Origin: Cupriavidus basilensis
GTDB taxonomy: Bacteria > Pseudomonadota > Gammaproteobacteria > Burkholderiales > Burkholderiaceae
Direction: 5' to 3'
Assembly (NCBI RefSeq): GCF_000876015.1
Contig: NZ_BBQM01000020.1
Span: 124,001-188,000, forward strand
Length of the DNA: 64,000 bases
Shown: one piece after another, positions 9,564-18,710 of the stretch
Position numbering within the stretch: the first letter of the stretch is position 1
Layout: the number at the start of each line of letters is the position of its first letter
Notes under the pieces: generated by a model
Database searches by the model: none
Told to the model about the DNA's origin: nothing
Seen by the model: only the letters and a program-made list of their open reading frames with translations
Made by a program: the position numbers and the translations under genes

Positions 9564-11348
9564 CTAGCGGCGCGGCAGGCGGCGCTGCGGCAGGACCGGC
9601 TTGGGCGGCGGCGCCTTCGACATATCGACGAGGCGGTACATGCGGAAGCGCTCGTCGCGGTCCGACGGCCGGCGGCCTTCCCAGACCAGCCGCCATTCGA
9701 AATGCGAGATGCTGGTCGGCTCGCCGTAGTCCACCGAATCGTGGCGCAGCAGGATGTCGCAGCCGTCGCTCGGGCCGCCGAAGCGGATGTGCCCGAAGTA
9801 GGCGAACGAGGCCAGTTGCGCGTCGCCCATGCGGATCGGCTGCACGCAGTTGTAGGTCGCCGGCAGCGCCATCGACGCGGCCTGCGCCACGTCGCGGTAG
9901 GTCTTGCCGTAGTTGATCGACGGCATCCACAGCGTCATCGCCAGCACCCACATCAGCGTGGTGCCGGCGGCCGAGATCACCACCGGGCGCCAGATCTGCT
10001 TGGGCGCGCGCGACAGCCGCCAGCGCACGATCAGCACCCAGGCCGCGGTGACGATCAGCGCGTAGACCACCGCGCTGACGGTGAAGTCCTGCTGGAAGCC
10101 CGGCAGCAGCCGGTAGATGTTGGCGGCGATGCGCGGCGGCTGGCCGGTCGTGCGGGCGATCCACATGAACCAGACGAAGCCGCCGAAGATCGTGAAGAAC
10201 AGCAGCGCGAACCAGTCGATCGCATTGATGGCCGCGCGCGTCAGCGTGGGCAGCCCGAAGGCGGCCAGCACCGCCATCGGCGGCAGCAGCAGGATGAACT
10301 GCACGTCGCCGGGCTGGCGCAGCAGGAACAGCAGCAGCACCAGCGGCACCAGCAGCGACAGCGGCAGCGCCACATGCGGCGCGCGGCGCATGCCCGACCA
10401 GCTCAGCCACGCCCAGCACGCGATCGGCCACACCGGCCAGGTAAACAGCAGCAGGTTGCGCGCGATGAAGTTGAGCGCCAGCGCGTTGGGCGCGCCGTAG
10501 GTGCGGCGGTCGTCGCGCGACCACTCGCGGATGAAGGTCACGGCGTCGTTGTGGTCGGCAGCGCCCAGGTAGGCCACCGCCATCCACGCGGCCACCAGGG
10601 CCAGCGCCAGCGGCACGCTGGCCAGCAGCAGGCGCGGCAGCGGCAGCGGCCTGCAGGCCAGCCCGCAGGCGATCACGGCCAGCAGCAGCACCACCGGCAG
10701 CATCGGCCCGCTCGACAGCGTCAGCGCGCCGAGCCCGGCGCCGAGCCAGAGCCCGCCCTGCAGCGGCTTGTCCAGGCTGCGCACCATGCCGTACAGGCTC
10801 ATGGCGACGAAGCAGACCTGGCCGACCTGCGGCGTGGTCTCGTGCCCGCGCATGGCCAGGCCCACGCAGGCCAGAAAGATCAGCAGCGCGCCGTCGGCCA
10901 GCGTGCGGCCGTAGTCGCGCGCGTTGGGCTGACCGCCGAAGACGTAGGCGAACGGCTGCACCTCGGCGCGGCGGCCGAGCAGGTAGGTGGCATACCAGAT
11001 CAGCGCGCAGGTGCCGAAGTAGAACAGCGCCGTGGCCAGGCGCGAGGCGTCGGGCGCGCCCAGCCAGCCGCCGAACAGGCGGATCATGGCGGCGCCGACC
11101 CAGAACACCAGCGGACCGTCGTCACTGTACGGGCGGCCCACGATGTTCGGCATCAGCCAGTCCTGGGCGCCGCCGGTGGCCAGCTGCCACATCACGCCGA
11201 AGCCGGCCGCGTCCTCGTTCTTCCACGGGTCGCGGCCGAACAGGCCGGCCAGGCCATAGATGATGCAGATGGCCAGCAGCAGCGCGCGCGGGAGCGTGCC
11301 GGTGGCGGCTGCGGTGAGGTGGACTCGGGAGGTCTTGGCTGCGCTCAT
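9564..11348 (-). CDS. ArnT-like family 39 membrane glycosyltransferase
   Basis: Polytopic membrane transferase of the ArnT/PMT clan (GT39/GT83-like), which moves a sugar from a polyprenyl-phosphate donor to an outer-surface acceptor such as lipid A. About 594 residues from MSAAKTSRVH (ATG at 11346-11348); an in-frame TTG at 11444 is an alternative, and neither has a good ribosome site. The GRDPWKNEDAAGFG segment after the first membrane helix carries the acidic residues typical of the family's first periplasmic loop. Roughly 10-12 membrane helices are followed by a soluble C-terminal part. Acceptor and sugar are unknown. A 12-bp tandem array lies just upstream. Confidence 0.8.
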   Translation of the reverse strand: MSAAKTSRVHLTAAATGTLPRALLLAICIIYGLAGLFGRDPWKNEDAAGFGVMWQLATGGAQDWLMPNIVGRPYSDDGPLVFWVGAAMIRLFGGWLGAPDASRLATALFYFGTCALIWYATYLLGRRAEVQPFAYVFGGQPNARDYGRTLADGALLIFLACVGLAMRGHETTPQVGQVCFVAMSLYGMVRSLDKPLQGGLWLGAGLGALTLSSGPMLPVVLLLAVIACGLACRPLPLPRLLLASVPLALALVAAWMAVAYLGAADHNDAVTFIREWSRDDRRTYGAPNALALNFIARNLLLFTWPVWPIACWAWLSWSGMRRAPHVALPLSLLVPLVLLLFLLRQPGDVQFILLLPPMAVLAAFGLPTLTRAAINAIDWFALLFFTIFGGFVWFMWIARTTGQPPRIAANIYRLLPGFQQDFTVSAVVYALIVTAAWVLIVRWRLSRAPKQIWRPVVISAAGTTLMWVLAMTLWMPSINYGKTYRDVAQAASMALPATYNCVQPIRMGDAQLASFAYFGHIRFGGPSDGCDILLRHDSVDYGEPTSISHFEWRLVWEGRRPSDRDERFRMYRLVDMSKAPPPKPVLPQRRLPRR

Positions 11349-11424
11349 CGATGGGTAGGGCTGGGTGGCGGCCGGGCGGGCGCCTGCGGTTGGCTGCGTC
11401 TGTCGCCGGCGCGCGGGGCGCGAA

Positions 11425-11508
11425 GACTGCAAAAGGGACTGCAAAAGGGACTACTGAAACGACTGCCGGAACAGCTGCCGGAACGACCGCCGCAAAGACA
11501 GCGGAAGC
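11425..11508. repeat. Degenerate 12-bp tandem repeat, seven units
   Basis: Consecutive 12-mers with strict period: GACTGCAAAAGG twice, then GACTACTGAAAC, GACTGCCGGAAC, AGCTGCCGGAAC, GACCGCCGCAAA and GACAGCGGAAGC. The array fills much of the gap between the rpmE2 terminator and the glycosyltransferase start. Confidence 0.85.
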
Positions 11509-11530
11509 AGGGCCGGGCGGCGCGGGCCGC

Positions 11531-11566
11531 AAAAGCAAAGAGGCAGCCGATGCTGCCTCTTTGCTT
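11531..11566 (-). terminator. Intrinsic terminator of rpmE2
   Basis: A perfect 15-bp stem, 11533-11547 with 11552-11566, has a 4-base loop; on the minus strand it ends in TTTT. It lies about 60 bp past the rpmE2 stop. Confidence 0.88.
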
Positions 11567-11625
11567 GGGTGCGCGGCGCCGGAGCATCGTCCGAGGCCGG
11601 GCTGCGAGCAGGCTCGCGCAGCGAA

Positions 11626-11889
11626 TTACTTCGCCGCGGCCTTGCCCAGCTTGCTGCCGAACTTCTGGCGGAACTTCTCGACGCGGCCGGCCGTGTCCAT
11701 GATCTTCTGGGTGCCGGTGTAGAACGGGTGCGATTCCGACGAGACTTCGATCTTCGCCAGCGGGTATTCCTTGCCGTTGTATTCGATCGTGTCGCGGGTC
11801 TGGATCGTCGAGCGGGTCACGAACTTGAAGTCGTTCGACACGTCGTGGAACACGACTTCGCGGTAATTCGGGTGAATGCCTTCTTTCAT
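11626..11889 (-). CDS. rpmE2: Ribosomal protein bL31, type B (zinc-independent)
   Basis: Large-subunit ribosomal protein of 87 residues beginning MKEGIHPNYREVVFHD. It has no cysteines, so it lacks the zinc-binding CXXC pair of the type A form and belongs to the C-minus YkgM/RpmE2 class, which in many bacteria replaces the zinc form under zinc limitation. An AAGGAAG ribosome site precedes the ATG at 11887-11889. No obvious Zur operator was recognised, so zinc control is not claimed; in several betaproteobacteria this is the housekeeping L31. Confidence 0.95.
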   Translation of the reverse strand: MKEGIHPNYREVVFHDVSNDFKFVTRSTIQTRDTIEYNGKEYPLAKIEVSSESHPFYTGTQKIMDTAGRVEKFRQKFGSKLGKAAAK

Positions 11890-12107
11890 GGTGCTTCCTT
11901 TCAGGTTGGGTAGCCAGTCCGCTGCATGCCGCGCTGCCGCTGCCGGGGTTTCCGGGGTTCCGGTCGAACCGGTTGGCAGTGTTGCGGCGAACGAACCACT
12001 TGCCGATAACGGACAAACCGGGATTATCGCAGAAAAACAAAAACATGGGCAAGATTTGCGAGCGTGCCGACAGTGTCGGCCGGGCGCCCGGAAATAGGCC
12101 AGATGCG

Positions 12108-12968
12108 TCACATCGCGGCCGGGTCCTGGCGGTAGAACGTGGCCAATGCGCCATACAGCGCCGGCCAGTGCCTGCGCAGCCCGGCCGGTTCGACAAAGAA
12201 GGTCTCCGATGCCACCGCGAAGAACTCGCTCGGCGCCTCGCAGCCGTAGGGATCGATCACGCGCAGCGCCGGCGGCAGCCGCTCGGGATGGTCCCAGGCA
12301 TGGTCGGACTGGCGGTCGCAGGCATCGGCGAAGCGGTCGTATTCGCCCAGCAGCGTCTCGGCCCACTGCTCGCGGTCCACGCCCGGGTGCAGCACGCGCG
12401 AGAACGGCGGCACGCCGTCCGGCTCGCCGTCGAGCATGTCGAGCTTGTGGGCGAACTCGTGGATGACCACGTTGTAGCTGTCGTCGGGGTGCGCGTGATG
12501 CGCGTGATGCGCGCCCGCACCCGCGCCGGGGGCCTGCACGTCGGGCCAGGACAGGATCACCGGGCCGTGCTCCCAGGCCTCGCCGCTGGCTTCCTCGACC
12601 ACGCCGTGCACCAGGCCGATGTCGTCCTCGACGGTGCGCCGGATGATGAACTCTCCCGGATACAGCACGATGCCGCGCCAGCCGCGATACCACTCGATGC
12701 CGAGCTTGAGGATGGGCACGCAGGCCTGCGTCGCCACGCTGGCCACCATCTCGTCGGCCAGCGGCAGCGCGTGCGCGGTGGAGAATTCTTTCTCGGCGAT
12801 GAACAGCGTGGCGAGCTCGCGCAGCGTGGCGAGGTCGGCGGCGCCGTAGCGCTGCACGAACGGCAGCGTCGCCACGGTGTGCGCCCACAATGCGTCGGGG
12901 ATGGCGTAGTGCTCGAGCTTGCGCTCGCGCGAGCGGCCCCGCAGGAAGTGGCTGAGTTTGCCGAACAT
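12108..12968 (-). CDS. mtfA: MtfA-like zinc metallopeptidase (M90 family) with His-rich insertion
   Basis: Cytosolic zinc peptidase related to MtfA (YeeI), which in E. coli binds the repressor Mlc and influences glucose uptake. 286 residues from MFGKLSHFLR; the start has a GGAG ribosome site and is preferred to an open frame extending upstream. The zinc motif HEFAH lies at residues 170-174. Directly before it is an insertion rich in Gly, Ala and His (HHAHHAH at 154-160) that looks unlike the compact E. coli protein. ASETFFVEP near the C-terminus fits the family. Role in this organism is inferred only from homology. Confidence 0.85.
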   Translation of the reverse strand: MFGKLSHFLRGRSRERKLEHYAIPDALWAHTVATLPFVQRYGAADLATLRELATLFIAEKEFSTAHALPLADEMVASVATQACVPILKLGIEWYRGWRGIVLYPGEFIIRRTVEDDIGLVHGVVEEASGEAWEHGPVILSWPDVQAPGAGAGAHHAHHAHPDDSYNVVIHEFAHKLDMLDGEPDGVPPFSRVLHPGVDREQWAETLLGEYDRFADACDRQSDHAWDHPERLPPALRVIDPYGCEAPSEFFAVASETFFVEPAGLRRHWPALYGALATFYRQDPAAM

Positions 12969-13054
12969 GGTTCTCCTGCCTGGTTCTTCGGACTGCGTGC
13001 TTCGCCGACAGGTTGCGCTCGTAGGTCGCGCTCGTAGCGCGCCGCAAAGCAAGA

Positions 13055-13076
13055 AGGGCGTGCCGTGGCACGCCCT
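13055..13076 (-). terminator. Hairpin downstream of rho
   Basis: AGGGCGTGCC (13055-13064) pairs with GGCACGCCCT (13067-13076); on the minus strand it is followed by TTCTT. A plausible but T-poor terminator for rho, located 55 bp after its stop. Confidence 0.6.
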
Positions 13077-13130
13077 CCTGCGCGATACGCGCGCGCCGTG
13101 GCGAGCCACCGCGCGCGGCATGGCCAGCGC

Positions 13131-14393
<1,263 letters not shown>

Positions 14394-14582
14394 AGACGAG
14401 GGGTACAGAGGCGCCCGGACGGGCTGGACCTAAAGAGGGGGGAAGAAATGAGCGGACGCTCGGGGAAGTTGTTGGTGCCATCTTAGCACAATCCGGCCGG
14501 TGCGCCAGGGCTGGCGCACGCACGTCGGATTGTGGCGACAAACGGGGCCGCGCCTGGTGGCGCCGCGCCCCGCGCAATCGTC

Positions 14583-14909
14583 TTACAGATTGCCGTCGAG
14601 GAATGCGGTCAGCTGCGACTTGGACAGCGCGCCGACCTTCTGCGCGGCCACCGCGCCATTCTTGAACAGGATCAGCGTGGGGATACCGCGGATGCCGAAC
14701 TTGGCCGGCACCTGCTGGTTCTCGTCGACGTTGATCTTGGCGATCTGCAGCTTCTCGCCGTAGTCCTTGGCCACTTCGTCCAGGATCGGGGCGATCATCT
14801 TGCACGGACCGCACCATTCGGCCCAGAAGTCGAGCAGGACAGGCTTGTCGGACTGGAGCACGTCGGCGTCGAAGGAGGCGTCGCTCACATACTTGATTTG
14901 TTCACTCAT
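14583..14909 (-). CDS. trxA: Thioredoxin 1
   Basis: Cytoplasmic dithiol oxidoreductase, 108 residues, serving ribonucleotide reductase, methionine sulfoxide reductase and general disulfide reduction. The active site WCGPC is at residues 32-36 and the cis-proline motif is GIRGIPTL. The ATG at 14907-14909 is preceded by an AGG-containing site. Same strand and directly upstream of rho, with 189 bp between them. The window's ribonucleotide reductase (NrdJ) would be a natural client. Confidence 0.97.
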   Translation of the reverse strand: MSEQIKYVSDASFDADVLQSDKPVLLDFWAEWCGPCKMIAPILDEVAKDYGEKLQIAKINVDENQQVPAKFGIRGIPTLILFKNGAVAAQKVGALSKSQLTAFLDGNL

Positions 14910-15394
14910 GGCGGAAAACCTCTGGTTTCGCTCTGTTGATTTTGAAGGCGGGATTTGCCGAACCGCTACATTACACGAGTTTGCGCATGCCCGTGGGCGG
15001 GCGCCTTACCCGGTGCCGGCAGTCCCGAGCGACGGGATGGCCGGCCAACGCGGATGTTGCTGATATGTTACCAGTTGCCTGGAATTCAATAGCGGCCCCG
15101 GCAGGCTGGCGGTGCGTTGCCGTACATGGCGCGAAGCCTTGCCGGCACGGTGGCACTTGGGGGACATTCTGCCCGGGAATGCCGGTGCCGTGGAGTGATT
15201 GTATTAATGGGCGCGAGAGCTTTTCTCAATCGCGCGCGGCCTTCGCATATGGCTCGCGCATGATTCGCGTATGAATTACCGAGCACACCGCGAAAGTGCC
15301 TGCGATCCGGCTTTTCGCTGTCCCGGAACAAGGTCCCGGGGAATGCGGCGCGTAGAATAGATAGAATCACGCGCTCCAGACAAGGCCACCAACC
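14910..15394. other. Intergenic region between trxA and the small unknown gene
   Basis: 485 bp between divergent genes, expected to hold both promoters. On the minus strand a -10-like TACAAT is present (15198-15203), about 290 bp from trxA, without a convincing -35. Nothing else recognisable; no supported ORF or RNA. Confidence 0.4.
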
Positions 15395-15661
15395 ATGACG
15401 TCCGACCATTCTCCCAAGACCGATCCGCAGCAATCGCCCACCGTCGAGCACCTGAGCGACGCGCTGGACCACATCAACACCGCGGTCGAGCAGAACAGCA
15501 TTGCCGGCGGGGCGGCCAGGGGCCTGCTGTTCAGCGTGATCGAGACGCTCGGCGCGCTGATCGGCGACCCCGACCTGCCCGAGCACGCGCGCTCCGGCTA
15601 CCAGGGCCTGCTCGAGACCGCGCGCGAGATCCGCGCCCGCGTCGAGGGCGGCGGCCACTGA
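15395..15661 (+). CDS. Small conserved-looking hypothetical protein
   Basis: An 88-residue ORF beginning MTSDHSPKTDPQQSPTVEHL. It is predicted to be soluble and mostly helical, with acidic character; there is no signal peptide, membrane segment or recognisable motif. It lies about 130 bp upstream of the helicase-nuclease pair on the same strand and reads like a real gene (sensible codon use and a heptad-like helix around AARGLLFSVIETLGALIG), but no family was recognised. The ribosome site is weak, so the start could differ. Confidence 0.55.
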   Translation: MTSDHSPKTDPQQSPTVEHLSDALDHINTAVEQNSIAGGAARGLLFSVIETLGALIGDPDLPEHARSGYQGLLETAREIRARVEGGGH

Positions 15662-15794
15662 AGGCTGCGGGTATTTCCGGCATTCCCGGCTTGCGGGCGC
15701 AGGCGCCAGTGACGGCATCGTCCGTGCCCGCGGCGCGCGCCACGGACCGGTCGCCGTGCGCCCGGCGTTTCGCTTTTCCCGCCACGCCAGCTTC

Positions 15795-18710
15795 ATGACC
15801 GCGCTGCAATTCCGGCCCGGCCCGGACTTCCTGCCGCAGGCCGCCGCCGCGGCCTGGTACTTCCTCGACCGCTGCGGCGGGCAGCAGGCCGCCGCGCACG
15901 TGGTGGTGCCCACCGCGGCGCAGATTCCCGGCGTGCGCCAGGCGCTCGACGCGGCCGCGCGCGCGGCCGGCGCGCCGCGCCTGCTGCCGCGCGTGCTCAC
16001 GCTCGGCCACTGGCTGCTGGACCTGCCGCCCGAGGCGCAGCCGGTGCGTAGCCACGCGGCGCGGCTGCTCGCCGTGCAGCAGGCCATCCGCGCGCAGGAC
16101 TGGCTGCGGCGCGCGTTCGGCGCGCAGACCGAGGCCGCCGCCTGGGGCCTGGCGCAGACGCTGCTCACGGTCAGCGACGAACTGAGCGCGCGCTGGCTCG
16201 ACGACGACGCCATCCGCGACGACGAGATCGACGGCGACGACCGCGCGGCGCTGCTGCAAGGCGCGCTGGAGCGGACCTACGCCCATCTGTCGTCGCGCTT
16301 CCTCGGCGAGGAGGCGCGCATCGTGATGGCGTTCTGGCAGGCGCTGTCCGGCCCGGACGACCCTTTGCCGGCGCGCCGGCGCATGCTGCACCGGCTGGCC
16401 ACGCACGTCGACGGCCCGGTCATCTGGCTCGGCCCCACGCCGCCCACGCCCATCGACGCAGCGTTCCTGCGCCAGGCCGCGGAACTGGTGCCGGTGATGC
16501 GCATCGGCTACGACTGGAGCGCGCAGGCGGACGATGCCGAAGCGGGCACGGCGCAGGAGGGCCCGGAACCCGGCGACTGGTACGACACGCTGCTCGCGCT
16601 GTGGCCCGAGGCGCGCCTGCCCGGCGCCGGCGAGCCCGCCGCGCGCCGCGCGCCGCCACGCGCATTGCCCGAAACGCGCCCGCGCGTGCGCGTGGTCGGC
16701 AGCGCGCGCTTCGAGGACGAGGCCGCGGCCGCGGCCAGCCAGCTGGTGGCGTGGCTCAACCAGGGCCGGCGCCACGTGGCGCTGGTCGCGCACGACCGCG
16801 TGGTGGCGCGCCGCGCGCGCGCCTTGCTCGCGCGCGCCGGCGCGCCGGTGCGCGACGAGACCGGCTGGAAGCTCTCCACCACGCGCGCCGCCGCCGCGCT
16901 GATGCGCTGGTTCGACCTGCTCAACCAGGACGGTGACACCGCGGCGCTGCTCGACCTGCTCAAGAGCCCGTTCTGCCTGCCGGACTTCCCCGCGCGCGGC
17001 GCCGCCATCGCCGCGCTCGAGCAGCGGATCCGCCGCGACGGCATCAGCGGCGGCTGGCGCCGCCTGCAGCAGCGTTTCGCGCCCGACGCCCGGCGCGAGA
17101 CCGCGGCCGGCAACGTCGACAACGCGGACGATGCCGCCGGCGGGGAGGATGCCCGCCACGCCGCGCGCCAGGCCGCCTGCGAACTGGTGCAGCGGCTCGC
17201 CGCCGAGGCCGGCGCGTGGCCGCGCGGCCGGACGCAGCAGCCGGTGTCCACCTGGCTCGAACGGCTCGACGCCACGCTCGACGCGCTCGCCATGCGCGCG
17301 GCGCTGGCCGCCGACGATGCCGGCCGCCAGCTGCTCGACGCGCTGGCGCGCCTGGCCGACCTGCCGCACGACGAAACCGGCGCGGCCGCCACGCTCGACC
17401 TGGCGGAATTCCGCTCGATGCTCTCGGCGCTGCTCGAATCGGTGGCCTACAAGGAGCCCTCGGCCAGCGGCGCCGCGCGCATCACCATCCTGCCGCTCAA
17501 CGGCGCGCGCATGCGCCGCTTCGACGGCGTGGTGGTGGTCGGCTGCGACGACGCGCAACTGCCGTCGAGCGCGGCCGAGCTGATGTTCTTCTCCAACCAG
17601 ATGCGCCGCGAGCTGGCGCTGGAAGACCGCGAGATCCGCTTCGCCCAGCAGGCGCGCGACCTGGCCGAAGTGCTGCTCAACAACGACGACGTGGTGCTGA
17701 CCTGGCAGCGCCTGGGCGCGCGCGGCGAGCCCAAGCACGTGTCGGGCTGGATCGAGCGGCTCGGCGCGCTGTGCTCGCGCGCCGGCGCGCCGATCGAGGC
17801 GAGCGCCTTGCCGGCGCTGCACGAGACCTTCGCCGAAGCGGGCGGCATGCCGGCGCCGGCCGCCGCGGAGCTGGTGCCCGCGCGCTGGAGCGCGCAGGCG
17901 TACAACATGCTGCGCCGCTGTCCCTACCAGTTCTTCGCCGGGCGCATGCTCGGCCTGGCCGGGCTGGAAGTGGTCAGCGACGATCTGGAGAAGCGCGACA
18001 TCGGCGAGCTGCTGCACCGCATCCTGCTGCGCTATCACCGCGAGGCCGGCGAGGACGGCCTGCGCCACGACGACGCGCGCCTGGCGCGGCTGCGCGAGAT
18101 TTCCGACCACGAATTCGGCGCGCTGATGCGCGAGGACGGCAACGCCATCGGCTACTACCGCCGCTGGTGCGAGGTGCTGCCGTCCTACGTGGCGTGGCAG
18201 GCCGAGCGCGAGGCGCAGGGCTGGTTCTGGGACGGCGGCGAGATCGACGCCACCGTCGACCTGCCCATGCCCGACGGCCAGCCGCTGCGCGTCAACGGCC
18301 GCATCGACCGGCTCGACCGCGCGCGCGACGGCAGCCGCGCCGTGCTGGACTACAAGACGCAGAGCGTGCTGCGCCTCAAGCGCAAGGTCGACGACGTGGA
18401 AGAGGACTGCCAGCTGCCGTTCTACGGCCTGCTGCGCGCCGACGTGCGCGTCGGCAGCTGGGTGGCGCTGGAAGGCACGAAGGACGGCCCGCCCGCGGCC
18501 CAGCGCGAAGTCGGCCTGCCCGATTTCGACGCCGCCGTGGCCTGGCTGGAGCGCCAGCTGCGCGAGGACGTGATGCGCCTGCGCCGGGACGCGCCGCTGC
18601 CGGCCTTCGGCGATGCCGGCGCGTGCACCTACTGCACCGCGCGCGGCCTGTGCCGCAAGGGCTTCTGGGAAAGCACGGCGCTGCCGCCGCAGGTGGGAGG
18701 CCGCGCATGA
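15795..18710 (+). CDS. AddB-like PD-(D/E)XK nuclease/inactivated-helicase subunit
   Basis: Large DNA-repair protein, 971 residues from the ATG at 15795 (an in-frame GTG at 15756 is possible). The N-terminal and middle parts resemble the helicase-like scaffold of AddB/RecC-type subunits without a Walker A. The C-terminal RecB-family nuclease shows LDYKT (Asp852, Lys854). Four cysteines, Cys709 (RRCPYQF) and Cys944, Cys947, Cys953 (CTYCTARGLC), are placed as in the iron-sulfur staple of AddB-type nucleases. The stop overlaps the ATG of the UvrD-like partner, supporting a two-subunit helicase-nuclease acting on double-strand DNA ends. Not a close RecC. Confidence 0.82.
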   Translation: MTALQFRPGPDFLPQAAAAAWYFLDRCGGQQAAAHVVVPTAAQIPGVRQALDAAARAAGAPRLLPRVLTLGHWLLDLPPEAQPVRSHAARLLAVQQAIRAQDWLRRAFGAQTEAAAWGLAQTLLTVSDELSARWLDDDAIRDDEIDGDDRAALLQGALERTYAHLSSRFLGEEARIVMAFWQALSGPDDPLPARRRMLHRLATHVDGPVIWLGPTPPTPIDAAFLRQAAELVPVMRIGYDWSAQADDAEAGTAQEGPEPGDWYDTLLALWPEARLPGAGEPAARRAPPRALPETRPRVRVVGSARFEDEAAAAASQLVAWLNQGRRHVALVAHDRVVARRARALLARAGAPVRDETGWKLSTTRAAAALMRWFDLLNQDGDTAALLDLLKSPFCLPDFPARGAAIAALEQRIRRDGISGGWRRLQQRFAPDARRETAAGNVDNADDAAGGEDARHAARQAACELVQRLAAEAGAWPRGRTQQPVSTWLERLDATLDALAMRAALAADDAGRQLLDALARLADLPHDETGAAATLDLAEFRSMLSALLESVAYKEPSASGAARITILPLNGARMRRFDGVVVVGCDDAQLPSSAAELMFFSNQMRRELALEDREIRFAQQARDLAEVLLNNDDVVLTWQRLGARGEPKHVSGWIERLGALCSRAGAPIEASALPALHETFAEAGGMPAPAAAELVPARWSAQAYNMLRRCPYQFFAGRMLGLAGLEVVSDDLEKRDIGELLHRILLRYHREAGEDGLRHDDARLARLREISDHEFGALMREDGNAIGYYRRWCEVLPSYVAWQAEREAQGWFWDGGEIDATVDLPMPDGQPLRVNGRIDRLDRARDGSRAVLDYKTQSVLRLKRKVDDVEEDCQLPFYGLLRADVRVGSWVALEGTKDGPPAAQREVGLPDFDAAVAWLERQLREDVMRLRRDAPLPAFGDAGACTYCTARGLCRKGFWESTALPPQVGGRA

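Noticed and set aside
11351..11722. Plus-strand 123-codon frame with TAKG-type tetrapeptide repeats
   Set aside because: It runs antisense into rpmE2 and through the rpmE2 terminator; the repeat peptide follows automatically from the 12-bp DNA period.
15531..18110. 859-codon minus-strand open frame opposite the AddB-like gene
   Set aside because: Same shadow effect; composition is dominated by Arg, Gln, Ala and His, and it spans two real genes and an intergenic gap.
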